Shown: positions 46,560 to 57,700 of the stretch, one piece after another
How the letters are laid out: every line of letters starts with the position of its first letter
How positions within the stretch are numbered: the first letter of the stretch is position 1
NCBI GenBank assembly: GCA_000827325.1
Contig: KN832889.1
Location: forward strand, 62,001-126,000
DNA length: 64,000 nucleotides
Direction of reading: 5' to 3'
From: Oidiodendron maius Zn
Lineage: Eukaryota > Ascomycota > Leotiomycetes > Myxotrichaceae
Notes under the pieces: generated by a model
Seen by the model: the letters and a program-made list of their open reading frames with translations, nothing else
The model's database searches: none
Told to the model about the DNA's origin: nothing
Position numbers and translations under genes: made by a program

Positions 46560-47160
46560 GTTGGATTGTGGTAACGTCTCTAGATAATTAAGGAGAAAAT
46601 GGATGGATAGACATAATTTTTTGAATTGATGATCTCTACTTATGATCATGGCAATGAGCATAATCCCACGTTATGTAGACCATGCGGTGGCCCCCTCTAT
46701 AATGTTTGGCCAATAGGGATTGACTTTCGCTTGCCGAAAATCGCAAGCCAGCCCAAGCTCAACCATCATGTTAGTCATCTTTACGCTAGAAAACCTACCT
46801 TTGAGATCAAATACCCGTTCCTTGCAGGTTGAGACTCATCTATTCGTCAAACTAGTAATACCTCTGGCGGTAGTGGTTTTCTCCCGAGTGGTCAAAATCT
46901 GGGCCTGTGTTAGAACTAGCTCGGAATAGGGAGCCATTAGTCTGCTGCAGGGCCGGGCAAAGTTGTTTCATGATTCGTAACAGCACCACAAACAACACTT
47001 CGATGCTACTCTAACGACCTCTCGCTTTCTTTTAGGTACATTCCTCTTCCGCTGCTTGAAGGACGCCACACCAGCGGCTGACACAAGATATCAATCTGGC
47101 GATCTTGGTTTCCCCAAGAACAGCCTAAGTTGTTCCAACAGGACGTACGACAGTACAGCT
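46560..47160. other. Divergent promoter region of NmrA-like and AflR-type genes
   Basis: About 600 bp between two divergent start codons. No further gene is seen. I did not find a clear TCG(N5)CGA palindrome by eye. Confidence 0.4.
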
Positions 47161-48558
47161 ATGTCTGCATCCCCAACGGCCCTCATGGACCAACTCCCAG
47201 CACGTAAAACCCTGAGGTTGCGATCCTCCTGCGAGGGCTGTGGAGGCGCAAAGGTTAAATGCAATCGTGGTCAGCCTACGTGCAGTCGCTGCGCTACGCT
47301 CAGCCTGACTTGCGTCTATGGGATATCACGCAGATTTGGCAAACCCCCGCGAAAGAGGCTTAGCGCCCGTTTTCACGCACCTGATAGCTTTTTGCACAGG
47401 AAATATACGGCAAAGTCAACTCAGAGCTGCGAGAACCATATGGCTACAGTACTGGAGCGGTCCCAAGGTGTCAGCAATCCTGCTCAGCTTAATTTCTCAG
47501 ATACCGTGGCCGCCAATCTCCCACCGCCTTCTGGTCACAACGCTGAGGCAAGTGTGGAAAATCGCGACGAACTTACAACTATGGGCGTAGGGAAACCTGA
47601 AGGTGCCAACGAAGCCGCGCAGCTTAATTTCTCTGATCCAGGGATCGATGTCTTTCCGGTGCCTTCCAGCATGAACACCACGTCAAACATTTACGAACAG
47701 AACCGGCTTGGTTTGCCGGTCATTCCTCAATTGTCGCTTAATGAATGGTCCCAATTCAACATATGGGATACCGATCTAGAGTTTCCATCGTTCTCAAGAG
47801 GTTCGGGCCTAGAAGGTCAAATCTCAGCTTCCGTGAAAGAGCCTGCCAATAATTTGAGTGCGAGTTTTGACAGTCCCGAGTTTCACAGCTGCCCGAGGGG
47901 TTCATACGAGCTCTTCCGTGACTTGATCTGTCCCAGCCCTTTCCTTCACGCGCCTGAAGCACATTCTGGTACCGTCTCGGCGCGACTAGACGAGGTGCTT
48001 CATTTCAACAGCGAAGCCATCGACCGTCTCAGCCGACTTCTCAAATGTCCATGCGCTAAGTCAGGACATCGTATCATGGTCCATGCATCTATTGTCTCCC
48101 GTATTCTCATCTGGTACCAACAGGCGGCGGGGTGGAACGGTAGCAGTTCCTGGGAGAGTAGACCTTCTTCCCCGACCGTTTCATCACCATCGGATGGCTC
48201 TTCTCCATCCTCGCTGTCTTCATCTATGGAGGTAGCCGATACTGATAGAGCAAGTCTGCCCACATTGGTTCAATCCACCGGGTTTGCCGTCGACCAGGTG
48301 CCTGTTTCGGTGGGAATCTTCAACATTGAGGACCAAAATATGCAGGACGCCTTCAGAGCTCAGTTGGTATTAACCGAGCTTAAAAAGGCAGCCACTGTGA
48401 TCGATCTCTTTATAACCCAGGACTCCAGTAAATCCTCTGCTAGTAGCGCAGCCAGTTTACGCTCTCACTTGGGAGGATGGCTTCAAAGTGAGCATTTCAG
48501 AACCGTAATGATGTTAAGGGCTAGAATTAGGGTGTTAAATCAGAGCCTGGACAATTAA
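47161..48558 (+). CDS. AflR-type Zn2Cys6 pathway regulator
   Basis: 465 residues without introns from the ATG at 47161 (the open frame extends upstream without an ATG). The zinc cluster has cysteines at about 24, 27, 34, 41, 44 and 51 (CX2CX6CX6CX2CX6C, CEGCGGAKVKC), followed by a basic Arg/Lys-Pro stretch (RFGKPPRKR). The C-terminal half has the AflR-domain signature around FNSEAIDRLSRLLKCPCA with SIVSRILIWYQQAA. AflR-family proteins are pathway-specific activators of fungal metabolite clusters, binding TCG(N5)CGA-like sites. An internal duplicate, AQLNFSD, occurs twice about 55 residues apart. It is the strongest sign that a biosynthetic locus lies at 45-59 kb. Confidence 0.9.
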   Translation: MSASPTALMDQLPARKTLRLRSSCEGCGGAKVKCNRGQPTCSRCATLSLTCVYGISRRFGKPPRKRLSARFHAPDSFLHRKYTAKSTQSCENHMATVLERSQGVSNPAQLNFSDTVAANLPPPSGHNAEASVENRDELTTMGVGKPEGANEAAQLNFSDPGIDVFPVPSSMNTTSNIYEQNRLGLPVIPQLSLNEWSQFNIWDTDLEFPSFSRGSGLEGQISASVKEPANNLSASFDSPEFHSCPRGSYELFRDLICPSPFLHAPEAHSGTVSARLDEVLHFNSEAIDRLSRLLKCPCAKSGHRIMVHASIVSRILIWYQQAAGWNGSSSWESRPSSPTVSSPSDGSSPSSLSSSMEVADTDRASLPTLVQSTGFAVDQVPVSVGIFNIEDQNMQDAFRAQLVLTELKKAATVIDLFITQDSSKSSASSAASLRSHLGGWLQSEHFRTVMMLRARIRVLNQSLDN

Positions 48559-49137
48559 GAGATCTAAAGGAAATTCAATCGAGTACTCTTACCCCGACCC
48601 CAGACGATTTGTACTCTTTTCATTGGCCATGAGATGATCTGTCTCCATTGCCGGTCGAAAACTTTGACTATTGTATTGATGAACCAGCCGGCTGCAAGGT
48701 GCTAGTTTGCCTTTCAACGCTGCTCGATCTCACGTCAAGAGCCCGGAGCACAATATGCCCACGTAATGCCAGAGGAAGATTGGTGCTGCCGTAAATATGG
48801 TCACAACCTTATTTGTTATTCTACTATATATAGGTAACAGCCTAGCACGCGACCGTACGCACCTCCCACTCCGCCCCGGCCCAGCCAAGCTTATCCCAGG
48901 CTTTAAATTATACATAGGTGCAGGGCCAAAAAGAAATATGACCAATCCCTTAGTTAATAGAAGCACTGGTTTGTGCAAACATCCTCTAGCACTCGGTATA
49001 TTTACAGTCTTGGAAATGTTCTTGCACAAAATACTTCACCAACTGTATTGATTCTCCGAATATTTACAAACTGCAATCGAGGTGTTAGTTTGTGTAAACT
49101 ACGAGGGAACAGACGATATGGCGTGAGGGATACCAAC
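48559..49137. other. Intergenic between convergent genes
   Basis: About 580 bp. Small overlapping open frames on both strands show no domain and are treated as chance. Confidence 0.4.
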
Positions 49138-51196
49138 TTACCTGCCACAAACTGGGATCCCAAGCAGTTTCAAGCCATTCTCAAGCACCTGTCTCACAGC
49201 CCCATACACCATGCCATCACTGGCCGTAACCTCTGGCGTCTCCTCCTCCGGATCAAAGCACATCGACAACTCGTCCACTAGCCGGAACAGGTAGGTTAGC
49301 ACCCCTCCAGACTCCAGGTTCTTAAACGCTGCTTTAGCAGTGTCGGGATACCGTGCCAGCAGCCGCAGCAGATCACTATAATCCTCCCCATCGACAGCCG
49401 AGTAGTCTGTCACTGCTGGTCCAGCCGCACTTTTTAGCATCTCACATAACCGAGCATGCCAGTACTGCAGATACGGCCCAGTCTCGCCTTCAAACGTCAT
49501 CGCCCGTGTAAGATCGATGGTCCACTGCCCGCTCCGCCTTCCGTGTAAGTCCTGTACCATAAGTGCGCTGGCGCCAATAGCGTCCGCAGCGGCCTGAACG
49601 TCCCCCAGTGGCGCCGCTTTGCCAACATCCACCTTGAGCAGCTCGCTTGCCGCGTTGCTCGAGACGTCAATGAAGTCGCTAAGCAGCTGCGCATGGCCTC
49701 CGCCCTCGAGTTGCAGCTCCTGTACCTTCCCAAAAGGGATATGCTCTAGCTTGGCCGTCAGGTCCGCCCGTCCCATCAGCTCCAGTGCCTTGAACAACCT
49801 CTGGAAATGCATCTCTTGGTCCGATGACACGACGTAGATCATCTTGTCGAAGTTATACTTCTCTGCACGATCCAGCACTGCTGCGATGTCACGCAGCAGA
49901 TACGTTGTCGTGCCTGTGCGGAACCGCAAGGTCCCCTTATCCATGCCTTTCGTACCGCCGTGTTTCCTGAAGTCAATGATCCAGGCGTCATGGCTCTCCT
50001 CATAAACTCCTTTGTCCCTCAATGCAGCCTCGACGCGCTCAATGCTCGCGGCACTGACCTGTGACTCGCCTGCATACTCGTCGAACACGACACCAAGCCG
50101 CGCGTACAGTTTGGTGGATTCCTCGATAGTCACGTCACGGAAGCGCTGCCAGAGTGGCACAGCTTCTTGGTCTCCGTCCTCAAGCTTCTTGAACCAGCTG
50201 TCGCGCTCGGCGTGCAGGCCGTGCGTCTCAATATCTGCCATCCGCGCCTCGACCTCGGCCGAATCACCGCCTTCATCGCGGATGCGCCCCCGCGCGTCCA
50301 GCTCTGCTTTAAACGGCAACTCCATCCGGATATACAGGTCGAGCAGGTGCCGGAGCGGGTCCGCGGCAAAGGCCTCCTCGGAACCAAACCGGGCCCATCC
50401 CGCCGCCAGTAGGCCAATCTGCTTGCCCCAGTCGCCAAGGTAGTTGATGCGTGTGACATCCCAGCCCATACGCTCATGCAGCGCTGCAATGTGCGCTCCG
50501 AGGATAGTGCTGCGGAGGTGTGCGCCACGAAACTCGGTCCCAATGTTCGGCGAGGAGAAATCGATGAGAAGCCTCTTGGGCGTAGAGGCGGGGTCAGAGG
50601 GATCGGACAGCCCCAAGGCTGGGAAGGTGCCATAGGACGCGCCACGATCAGCTATATATGGCAGGATCACGTGGGCAAGACTCTTCAGGGAGAAGAAAAC
50701 GCGGAGGTGGATGCCGTCAGGAACGGGGAGGACAAATAGCGGGGAGGGGGGGAATTTGTGCTAAGGAAGGGAGGCGTTTAGTGGTTTGCTTTCGATACAT
50801 CGTGGGACAGCAAAAGTACAGTGCATGAAGACGTAAAATGAGGTTAGATTGCAGTGTGTGACAGCCAAAGTATCACCACCACAGTGCATAGGGTGTACGC
50901 ACCTGCTGGATGAGCTCAAAGGCCAGTTCCTTTGGGTTCACCGGGCGGTCCTTCAGCTTGAGTTTTGGCAGGATAATATCCAGGTCGCCGTTTGCGATTT
51001 CATTGGATGTTTGGATTGCGTTGAACGCCACCTTTGAGTCGCAGTCGACGAGCCCTACGAGAATAGCGGCCAGCTGCGCGCGGTAGATGTCCACAGGATT
51101 GTGTAGCACATCCGCGCCAGGTACCAGCGGCATCGGCTTCGAGAGAGCCAGCTCCTCTAGCAGTATCTCGAGCTCGTTGAGAGTGTTTGTTGCCAT
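49138..51196 (-). CDS. Arginyl-tRNA synthetase paralog with altered HIGH and KMSKS motifs
   Basis: A class Ia ArgRS-like protein of 638 residues from two exons, 51196-50903 and 50760-49138, with a 142-bp intron (GTGCGT..CCTTAG). A tRNA-binding Add1 N-terminal domain covers about residues 1-110. The catalytic domain keeps IDFSSPNI, YLGDWGKQIGLLA, YAGESQVS, TTTYLLRDIAA, FDKMIYVVSS and GETGPYLQYWHARL. A DALR-like anticodon-binding end finishes LENGLKLLGIP. The ATP-binding HAGH tetrad of normal enzymes is R-G-A-H here (176-179). The M-S-T-R-K-G (KMSKS) site reads E-L-Q-L-E-G (446-451). Normal aminoacylation is therefore doubtful. It is full length with no stops, so it looks maintained rather than decayed. 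It is convergent with the AflR-type regulator. It is probably not the housekeeping copy. Confidence 0.9.
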
Positions 51197-52098
51197 GCTG
51201 TGGGTGGAGAGGCTGTAGAAGCCGGAAAAGTAATCTTACCAGTAGCACCGCTTCTGTGACCGGTCGGGGAGTAGAGAGTCTGCGGCGGGCCAGCTTTGTG
51301 TGCTCGAGGTGGCAGTGCTCTGCTTGATAGTATCACTTGGGCTCTGATGTTGGATAGAGGTGATGACTCTTTTCTTTGGGTAACCGTCGGGCAGCAATTT
51401 GAGAGCCTTAAATCATCACTCAGACCATGGCCGGCAGGCTGTTGTGTGCACAATTGGCTGCGCGCACCCGGGAATGAAGCATGAGCTGGCATCTGTAGAA
51501 CGTCAGTTGATCTCATAGGTTACACCATTGGCGATGATTGGTCAAGAGGAAATGGTGGCCGAATCGCTCGGATTGGCCTCGATTAAGTTTTGTGGCATCG
51601 AGCAACGTCATCCGTCATTTGAATGAGCTATGGTTCTAAAGCCAATGGCTGGCTGGTATTAGCCCGGTAAGAGAATTTGCCCTTAGTTACTATCTTGGGA
51701 TGACTTGTGAACCGTCCAATCTACCTTATGGCCAGGAAATGCATTGCACAATGCGGCGTAATAGAGTCAAAACGCAACAACCACAGGGGCATTTTGGAAG
51801 CGAAAAGCGACCCCGAGGATATCAGGTTCAGTAATAGGCAATTTTCAGCCCCTCAACTTCCCGTTACGCTGTAGACCAGCCAAGATTTCTCAACTGGTAT
51901 TCCTCACTCTTATTTGACGGGCCGTAAGAGTACTTCCTGTCCGCCTAGACTTAGGCGACGCAAGCGTCAAGCAGACACGCTTGAGGCTGCACTGCGGTTG
52001 GCAAGCCATGTTGCCGGTCTACATAGGAGAAATAATGTAGAAGTATACCCTCGTGTCAACTTTCAATTGAGTAGTTGGACCTGCGCTTAATGCGACCA
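51197..52098. other. Intergenic upstream of the ArgRS-like gene
   Basis: About 900 bp. Presumably contains the ArgRS-like promoter. Overlapping short open frames on both strands at 51157-51516 are considered chance. Confidence 0.4.
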
Positions 52099-54462
52099 TC
52101 AAGGGGGGAAAGAGCCTCCTCGCTCAGGATCGGTAGTGTTGCTTCTCCACCCCCGTCCGACGAATTGATCGAAAGTGCTACATCGGCTCTCTAGGGACTG
52201 GATGGATTCCTCAACCTGATTGGTTTGCTTCGTTGGCGTTGGTGGCGTCTCAACCAATGCAGACACCTGCCAGCGCTGCGGCCAGCGAAGGAAGGACATT
52301 GTAATAACACACACAAAGATACTCATGCCAAAGATTGTGGCGATGAATGTCCATGTTGTGACTGGATATGGGATGATCCCCTGAACGTTGAAAATGCCTG
52401 AAACGAGACTTATTGGGAGAAACACCTGGAGATCGCAGAGATATTAGAAAACTGCAAGCTGGCAGAGGGAGCAGGATAATTACAAATGTACCCAGCTGCA
52501 CCATAATCTTGTTGAATTTGGAGTCACTCTGTTGGGAGGTAGTCTTTTCGTTGTCGTCGACTTGCAGGTCCAGTTGGAACTACTGATGTTATCTCTCGCA
52601 CGGTCGGAGACGCGCTGAAGGAATCTATACGCACAGCTCGGGCAAACTGGCTGCAGGTTGTATGCAAATTCTGCAAATCTTTGTGCAACTCGACCAGGGT
52701 ATTGAATGAAATAAAGACCAAGGGGATATAGGCCTTTGCCTTGTCGTTGATGTCCTCGAAGTAATAGATTCCACTCTTGATGAAGTGACCCACACAGTCG
52801 ACCGTCTTGTCAATAAGTCGCGCAAGCTTAGTTAGTAATGGCCTGGTTTGTGCTATCCAGCCCTCTGGCGACAGCCTTTCTTGAATTCGAGGTGTTTCCT
52901 TGAACTGAGAACGGTTCATCTTATAATTTTTGCGACTCTCTATCTATGGAGATTGTTAGTCGACTTTCCAAAGAAAGATAGGGCAGGGATAAAATCAATG
53001 CACTTGCTGCAATCTTTAAATGCATTAGACAGTAATCCAACGCCCTCTCTAATCAAACCTGGCTGTGTAAACATACATAGTCAAGGATATCGTGGGTTAT
53101 CCAGTCGACAAGATTTTCCCACTCCTTCACGATCTGCGCAAGACGACTCTCTAACACTTTCAGGAAATACTCTCTCGGCGTCCAGGTGGGCAGGTTGGTA
53201 GTGTAATCGCCAGCAGGAATGAAGTCCGGCAGGAGAGGGGCGTCGGGTTCATATATATCTTCGAAGTACTTGCAGTCCCGCTTCATTTTCGGATTCTCTT
53301 CGAAGTATGTATCTACCAGGCCAACAGCATCCCATACATAATGGTCAAGTCCGCTAACAAGACAAGTAGTCTGGGCTTCGTAGAGGTATGGCCTCTCTTG
53401 CGATTTTTTATTATCATTGCCATCGTGTATAAAGCCGGCTAGGAATGAGATGTCGATAAATTTTCTCAGCGGTTTTCCTTCACACTGGCGAGTATCAACT
53501 AGCGGTGAAGATGACTTCCTCCAAGCCATGTAAGGGAAATGAAACTCTAAGGAAAACGTGAGTTGGATCTTGCACTGCCAAACAGAGTCAGGAGATGACA
53601 TAATGTATTGTGGGTTGCTGTCGATAAACCGAGAGAAGAATGGCAAAGGAATCATTGGGCATTGGCTCACCTTAATTGCCGGCTTGAAAGAGACGTAACC
53701 GCGGATGGATTCTTCCACGGCTTCCGCTCGCGTGCCCGACGCAGTTATGGTCAGGGCAAGCAAAGCCCATGATGTTGGATCGGGGATGTAGCTAAAGATA
53801 GTCAAATATTTAGTCTGTCATACGTAGCTGAACTGGGAAAGTTATTTTACATTAATCGTTTCCCCCCATCCTGTTCTGGGATATGCCATGCCAACTGTGA
53901 TCCGCGGATGGCCGATTGCTCTTGTGATTTTAAATTTGGAGGTTCTTGAGTGAATCTCTGCCATGAGAATGACTGTCAGCTACCCGACTCGTTGAGACGA
54001 TTCGAAGTAAACGGCTAGGGATTCGCCGATGACAGGCCAACTTACTCTCCTACTCATTTCCTGGTATAGTCGTTGCGAAGTAAGCGCACTTTCTCCCCGT
54101 CTGCTATCTCCTGCATCTACATCAGTGCTAGGCCCAACTCCTCGATGAAGAATTGCAACTTTCATCGTCCCAACTTCTCCCTCGCCATCTTTCAATGCTT
54201 TCATCGTCGCACCACCCCAAAAAGATCGCAACCTCTGCGTCTCGCGGGAACATCGGTCGGCCTGCTCGGACTTTCTCAGGAAGATGAAATCAAAAAGATT
54301 GTCCTCTGTGATTGAGCCCCATTGCTCTTCGATCTGCTCTAAGTTCGACTTATCTTCCCTCTCGTACTTCTGTTCATCGCGAATGAGGAATCTGGGACTC
54401 CATATGCTGGAAGAGCCAAGTAAAAGATCGGGCCGCCCTTTTCGTTGAGCAAGTTCCGTCAT
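52099..54462 (-). CDS. CorA-like membrane protein, fungal subtype
   Basis: A multi-exon gene related to the CorA metal-ion transporter superfamily. Likely exons are 54462-54046, 53972-53851, 53791-53671, 53574-53077, 52943 to about 52618, about 52583-52480, and about 52430-52099. The third and fourth may be one exon, since the 96-bp intervening stretch is in frame but has GTGAGC..CAG borders and a CTGAC branch. The N-terminal two thirds are soluble (GSQLAWHIPEQDG, YIPDPTSWALL, FHFPYMAWR). Two C-terminal membrane helices follow, VFLPISLVSGIFNVQG and TTWTFIATIFGMSIFVCVITM, the first occupying the place of the CorA GMN loop, which is absent (FNVQG). Such proteins are common in filamentous fungi and transport is unproven. 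The donor near 52618 is uncertain. Confidence 0.7.
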
Positions 54463-54599
54463 CTCAGTCCCCAAAAGTAGATTAGCCACTTTGACCCGGC
54501 GCGGCGTTGTGACCTGTCACTTTGCATAAAATGCGGCCCGTCGCGAGCAGAGATTCCCGCTACCTGGGGACAGGGCAGCGATTAGCCGCGTCTTGCCGT

Positions 54600-56064
54600 A
54601 CTAGTCCAAGCAAAGATCTAGGATAAAGTTCAAATAGCGTCTCGTCAGTGCAGTCCTGGATCCTACAAAATGCGGAAAGCGTATGAGAGAGGATGTCCTC
54701 GCACCGCTTGGAAGGTGTAAAAAGAGCAGTTGTCCTGTGTACTTGTATGATAAGTAGTCAAGTGGGGTGCTTTCACCGGGATGGGATAGCAACTGTGGTA
54801 TATTAAGTGCGCCAAATACTTTTGTTCGATAGGTAATGCGGCTACATCTGGATCGGCAAATCCTGGCCCCGGTGGTCCAGCAGTCACGACCCACAGGTAA
54901 GGCTCGAGGTGCATAATGAATTCGAATTAAGTGGAAGGGGTATGCCTGACCCCAAGCTGTGGACTTGTACAAGCTTCTGATGGATTGTTGCCTGACACCT
55001 CTGATGCGGAAGGGACCCATCTTACATATATACAGGTGGCATACCATCCAGCGTCGACGAATAGAAGCTATAAGAATGCTTAACACCCCATGCTCCGCCT
55101 CCAACTACGTGTCCGTTCACTCTCTGCTCGCCCTAAATTTGTGCCAATAACATGTAACATTCGGTCAAACTGTATTCAGAAACTCCACGATGCAAAATAT
55201 CCTTCCGCTCGAGTAGCTCAACTCCGCCGCCCCCGCATTCAGTCCCAAAGCATTTCAAAAAAGAGAGGGTTGAAATGCCTGCATCAAAACCGCCTGCATG
55301 ACGAGCTATATTTAGCATATCGTAAAAGACATGATTTTGGTTGCTGCCCGTTTCTGCAGGTCGGGTAGGATGCCAAATAATACGCGCGGTGGAGGAGGGC
55401 GAAGTTAATGTCGGGCCGGTGAGGTAAATCGGCCAAGCCGAAAAATCTGGGGTTGGACTGAAGTTCTCCATTCTGGAAGAATAGGGTTTGGCATTTGGGC
55501 ATGAATTGGGCACACTTCGTGTTGGTCTGCCTTGAGGATGGTTGTTCATATGTTCGGGCCAGAATCGAAGGCTACCGGCACCACCTCGCAAAACGCGACG
55601 GCGGAGTGTGTGTGTAAGATCATATTCTCAGCAACGTCAGCTTTGGTCGCAAGATGCGGACAAGCTGTTTGATCCGAACCAAGAAAAACAAACGCCAAAC
55701 AAAAAAAAAAAACTAACCATGTCCAGCTGGGTGACTGTGATGTTGTTGGCCACCGAGGCGCAAGGCATTTGGGACTGCCTGGGAAGATCGCATCCCATGC
55801 GCGTAATCCTCCGAGGCTTCAATCGGCCAGTTATTTGTCTCATCGCCCGTATATGGATCCTCTGAGCTGGGCAGTACCCGCATCGCGTCTGCTGACAATT
55901 TGGACAAGCCTCCAAAGTAATCGCAATGTTCGTATACATGCAATTACACTATGATCATCATCAGTATCTGTAACATGTATCACCCCATGCACAGACGTAC
56001 ACATTGCCAGATCCACACAAGGGCCGGTTTCTTGCCCTTCGAGGGACCGCGCTATTGTAAACAA
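54600..56064 (-). CDS. Possible multi-exon hypothetical gene
   Basis: Several minus-strand segments have coding character but lie in different frames. About 56004-55950 and 55909-55713 are joinable by a 40-bp intron to give DDDHSLSKLSADAMRVLPSS. About 55500-55330 includes NPRFFGLADLPHRPDINFALL. About 54914-54663 includes YLWVVTAGPPGPGFADPD. They could be exons of one gene or chance frames. No family is recognised, and exon limits cannot be fixed by eye. A run of 12 A at about 55700-55712 (T on the coding strand) would fall in an intron. Confidence 0.28.
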
Positions 56065-57700
56065 GTAAAAATCAGCAAAGCTTGTATTGGAAGGGACAAA
56101 ACGACCCGACGGGCATTCCTAAACAATATCGTACCGATGCCATGCGCCCCTGGAGCGAATCAAACGGCCAAAACGCGAGCAGAATCAATACTTGACTCGT
56201 ACTACCCGGGTTTCCGTCTCCGATTGGTTCGTACTGGGAATTTTCAGCCGCAGAGTATAGACGTTCGATACTTAAAATGTATACGACTCAGCTGATTCAC
56301 CAATCAATATTGTTCAATGAGTGGATTTGAAAATTTGTTTTTGTTGTCGTTTGTCGACCACGAGGCTGAGGGAATATTGGCGCGTCGGAAAGGTAATTCC
56401 CCCCTCAATCCGGAGAATTGCCGCTTGCGTGATGCTTATCGGTACCGTGTCAAGGTGTCTGCCAACGCTGGACAGCTAAGGCTAATAGTGTTGGTGATGA
56501 GAATGCCTGAGAATTGTTTTCTATGAGGCGTAGCTTCACGCAACGCGACTGAGACCCTATCCGGACGCGTGACAGGGCCTGTGCGATCAAATCTTATTTT
56601 CGATTTCCTTCGTGCGGCTTCAGCAACCGGTTTGGTTATTTAACCACTACAAATTCAGTGTCGCATACTTATTTAGAGCCCACTTTGGAAGGAAAACTTT
56701 TTGGGATTCCATATATTGCTTTAGAGCTCCGCATTGTTTGTTGCCCACTAAGATCCAGGGAGAACCGTGCTTGCTTGGCTCCGCCTTCGTCTTCCTGCAT
56801 TCCTGGTGGAAGGTGCAGGATCATCAAACCATTGGTCATTCAACTCGTCCGTAGCACCGATCTGAAGCTTCGGTCTCGATTACAACATCCGTCCTCCAGA
56901 ACAGATCAACAGCAGAAGGATCGATGACCGCAAGATCACACCCTAGTCTGTGTGTAGGACACGAGGTCAGGTTCTGCTATGTATCCCGTGAAGTGCGAGA
57001 TGGATTGCCATCAATACTCCGACAGCATGCTAATAAAGTGAAAGATCTGTAGCAGCTGATTTCGTCGGTTGTACCGTAATGCGGGCAGAGAGGTTAGCTG
57101 GTGTACAACAGGGCCATAATGCACCCGGCCGACCCGATCTCGATGTTTGTGTTCCAGACCTTGATCTAAGAGCCTTCGGAGTTCTTCACCATAGCGGGAA
57201 AACCTCGTCAAACGACATAATCAATTGCTTTATTAACTTGAGATTTTCGGTAAAAGTGACTCGATTGGAGAGTAAGAGTGTGGGTAGTAGTCTCTTTTTA
57301 TACCTATGGGTTGAAGGCATGACTAATCCTACTCTTAACACGATTCCTAAGTTAGTTACAATATTATGCAGCTATGACAATCAAGGAATCAGATATAGGT
57401 TCCCTGGTTCATAATATACATTGTGCAAAAACATGCCAAAAGTTGTCGGAGTTGAGCTCTGGAGAAGCCAAATACTATCTTCAACATCCTTGTCATGTGA
57501 AGAGGGAGCCATGGCTCGGTGATTGTATGGGTTACATGACCCACAACTATATTTGGTTAGTTGTACTATACCCGGACCGTGGTCACGAGCAAGTCGGAAC
57601 TTCGCGAGCGACTTCGTAAAGCTTCATTCATATTTTTCAATATTCCCCGGATGTAGCGAAAACAGATAGCCTCATACATTGCTTTTGTACAATATCCAAG
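56065..57700. other. Intergenic
   Basis: About 1.6 kb with no supported gene. Short open frames at 56612-56927 and 57079-57414 overlap or lack features. Confidence 0.4.

Noticed and set aside
50012-50443. 143-codon plus-strand open frame and other frames within 49-51 kb
   Set aside because: Antisense shadows of the GC-rich arginyl-tRNA synthetase-like gene.
50741-50760. Apparent frameshift at the start of the second ArgRS-like exon
   Set aside because: On recount the C run is seven bases, and with the acceptor at 50761 the frame joins exactly to give FPPSPLFVLP.
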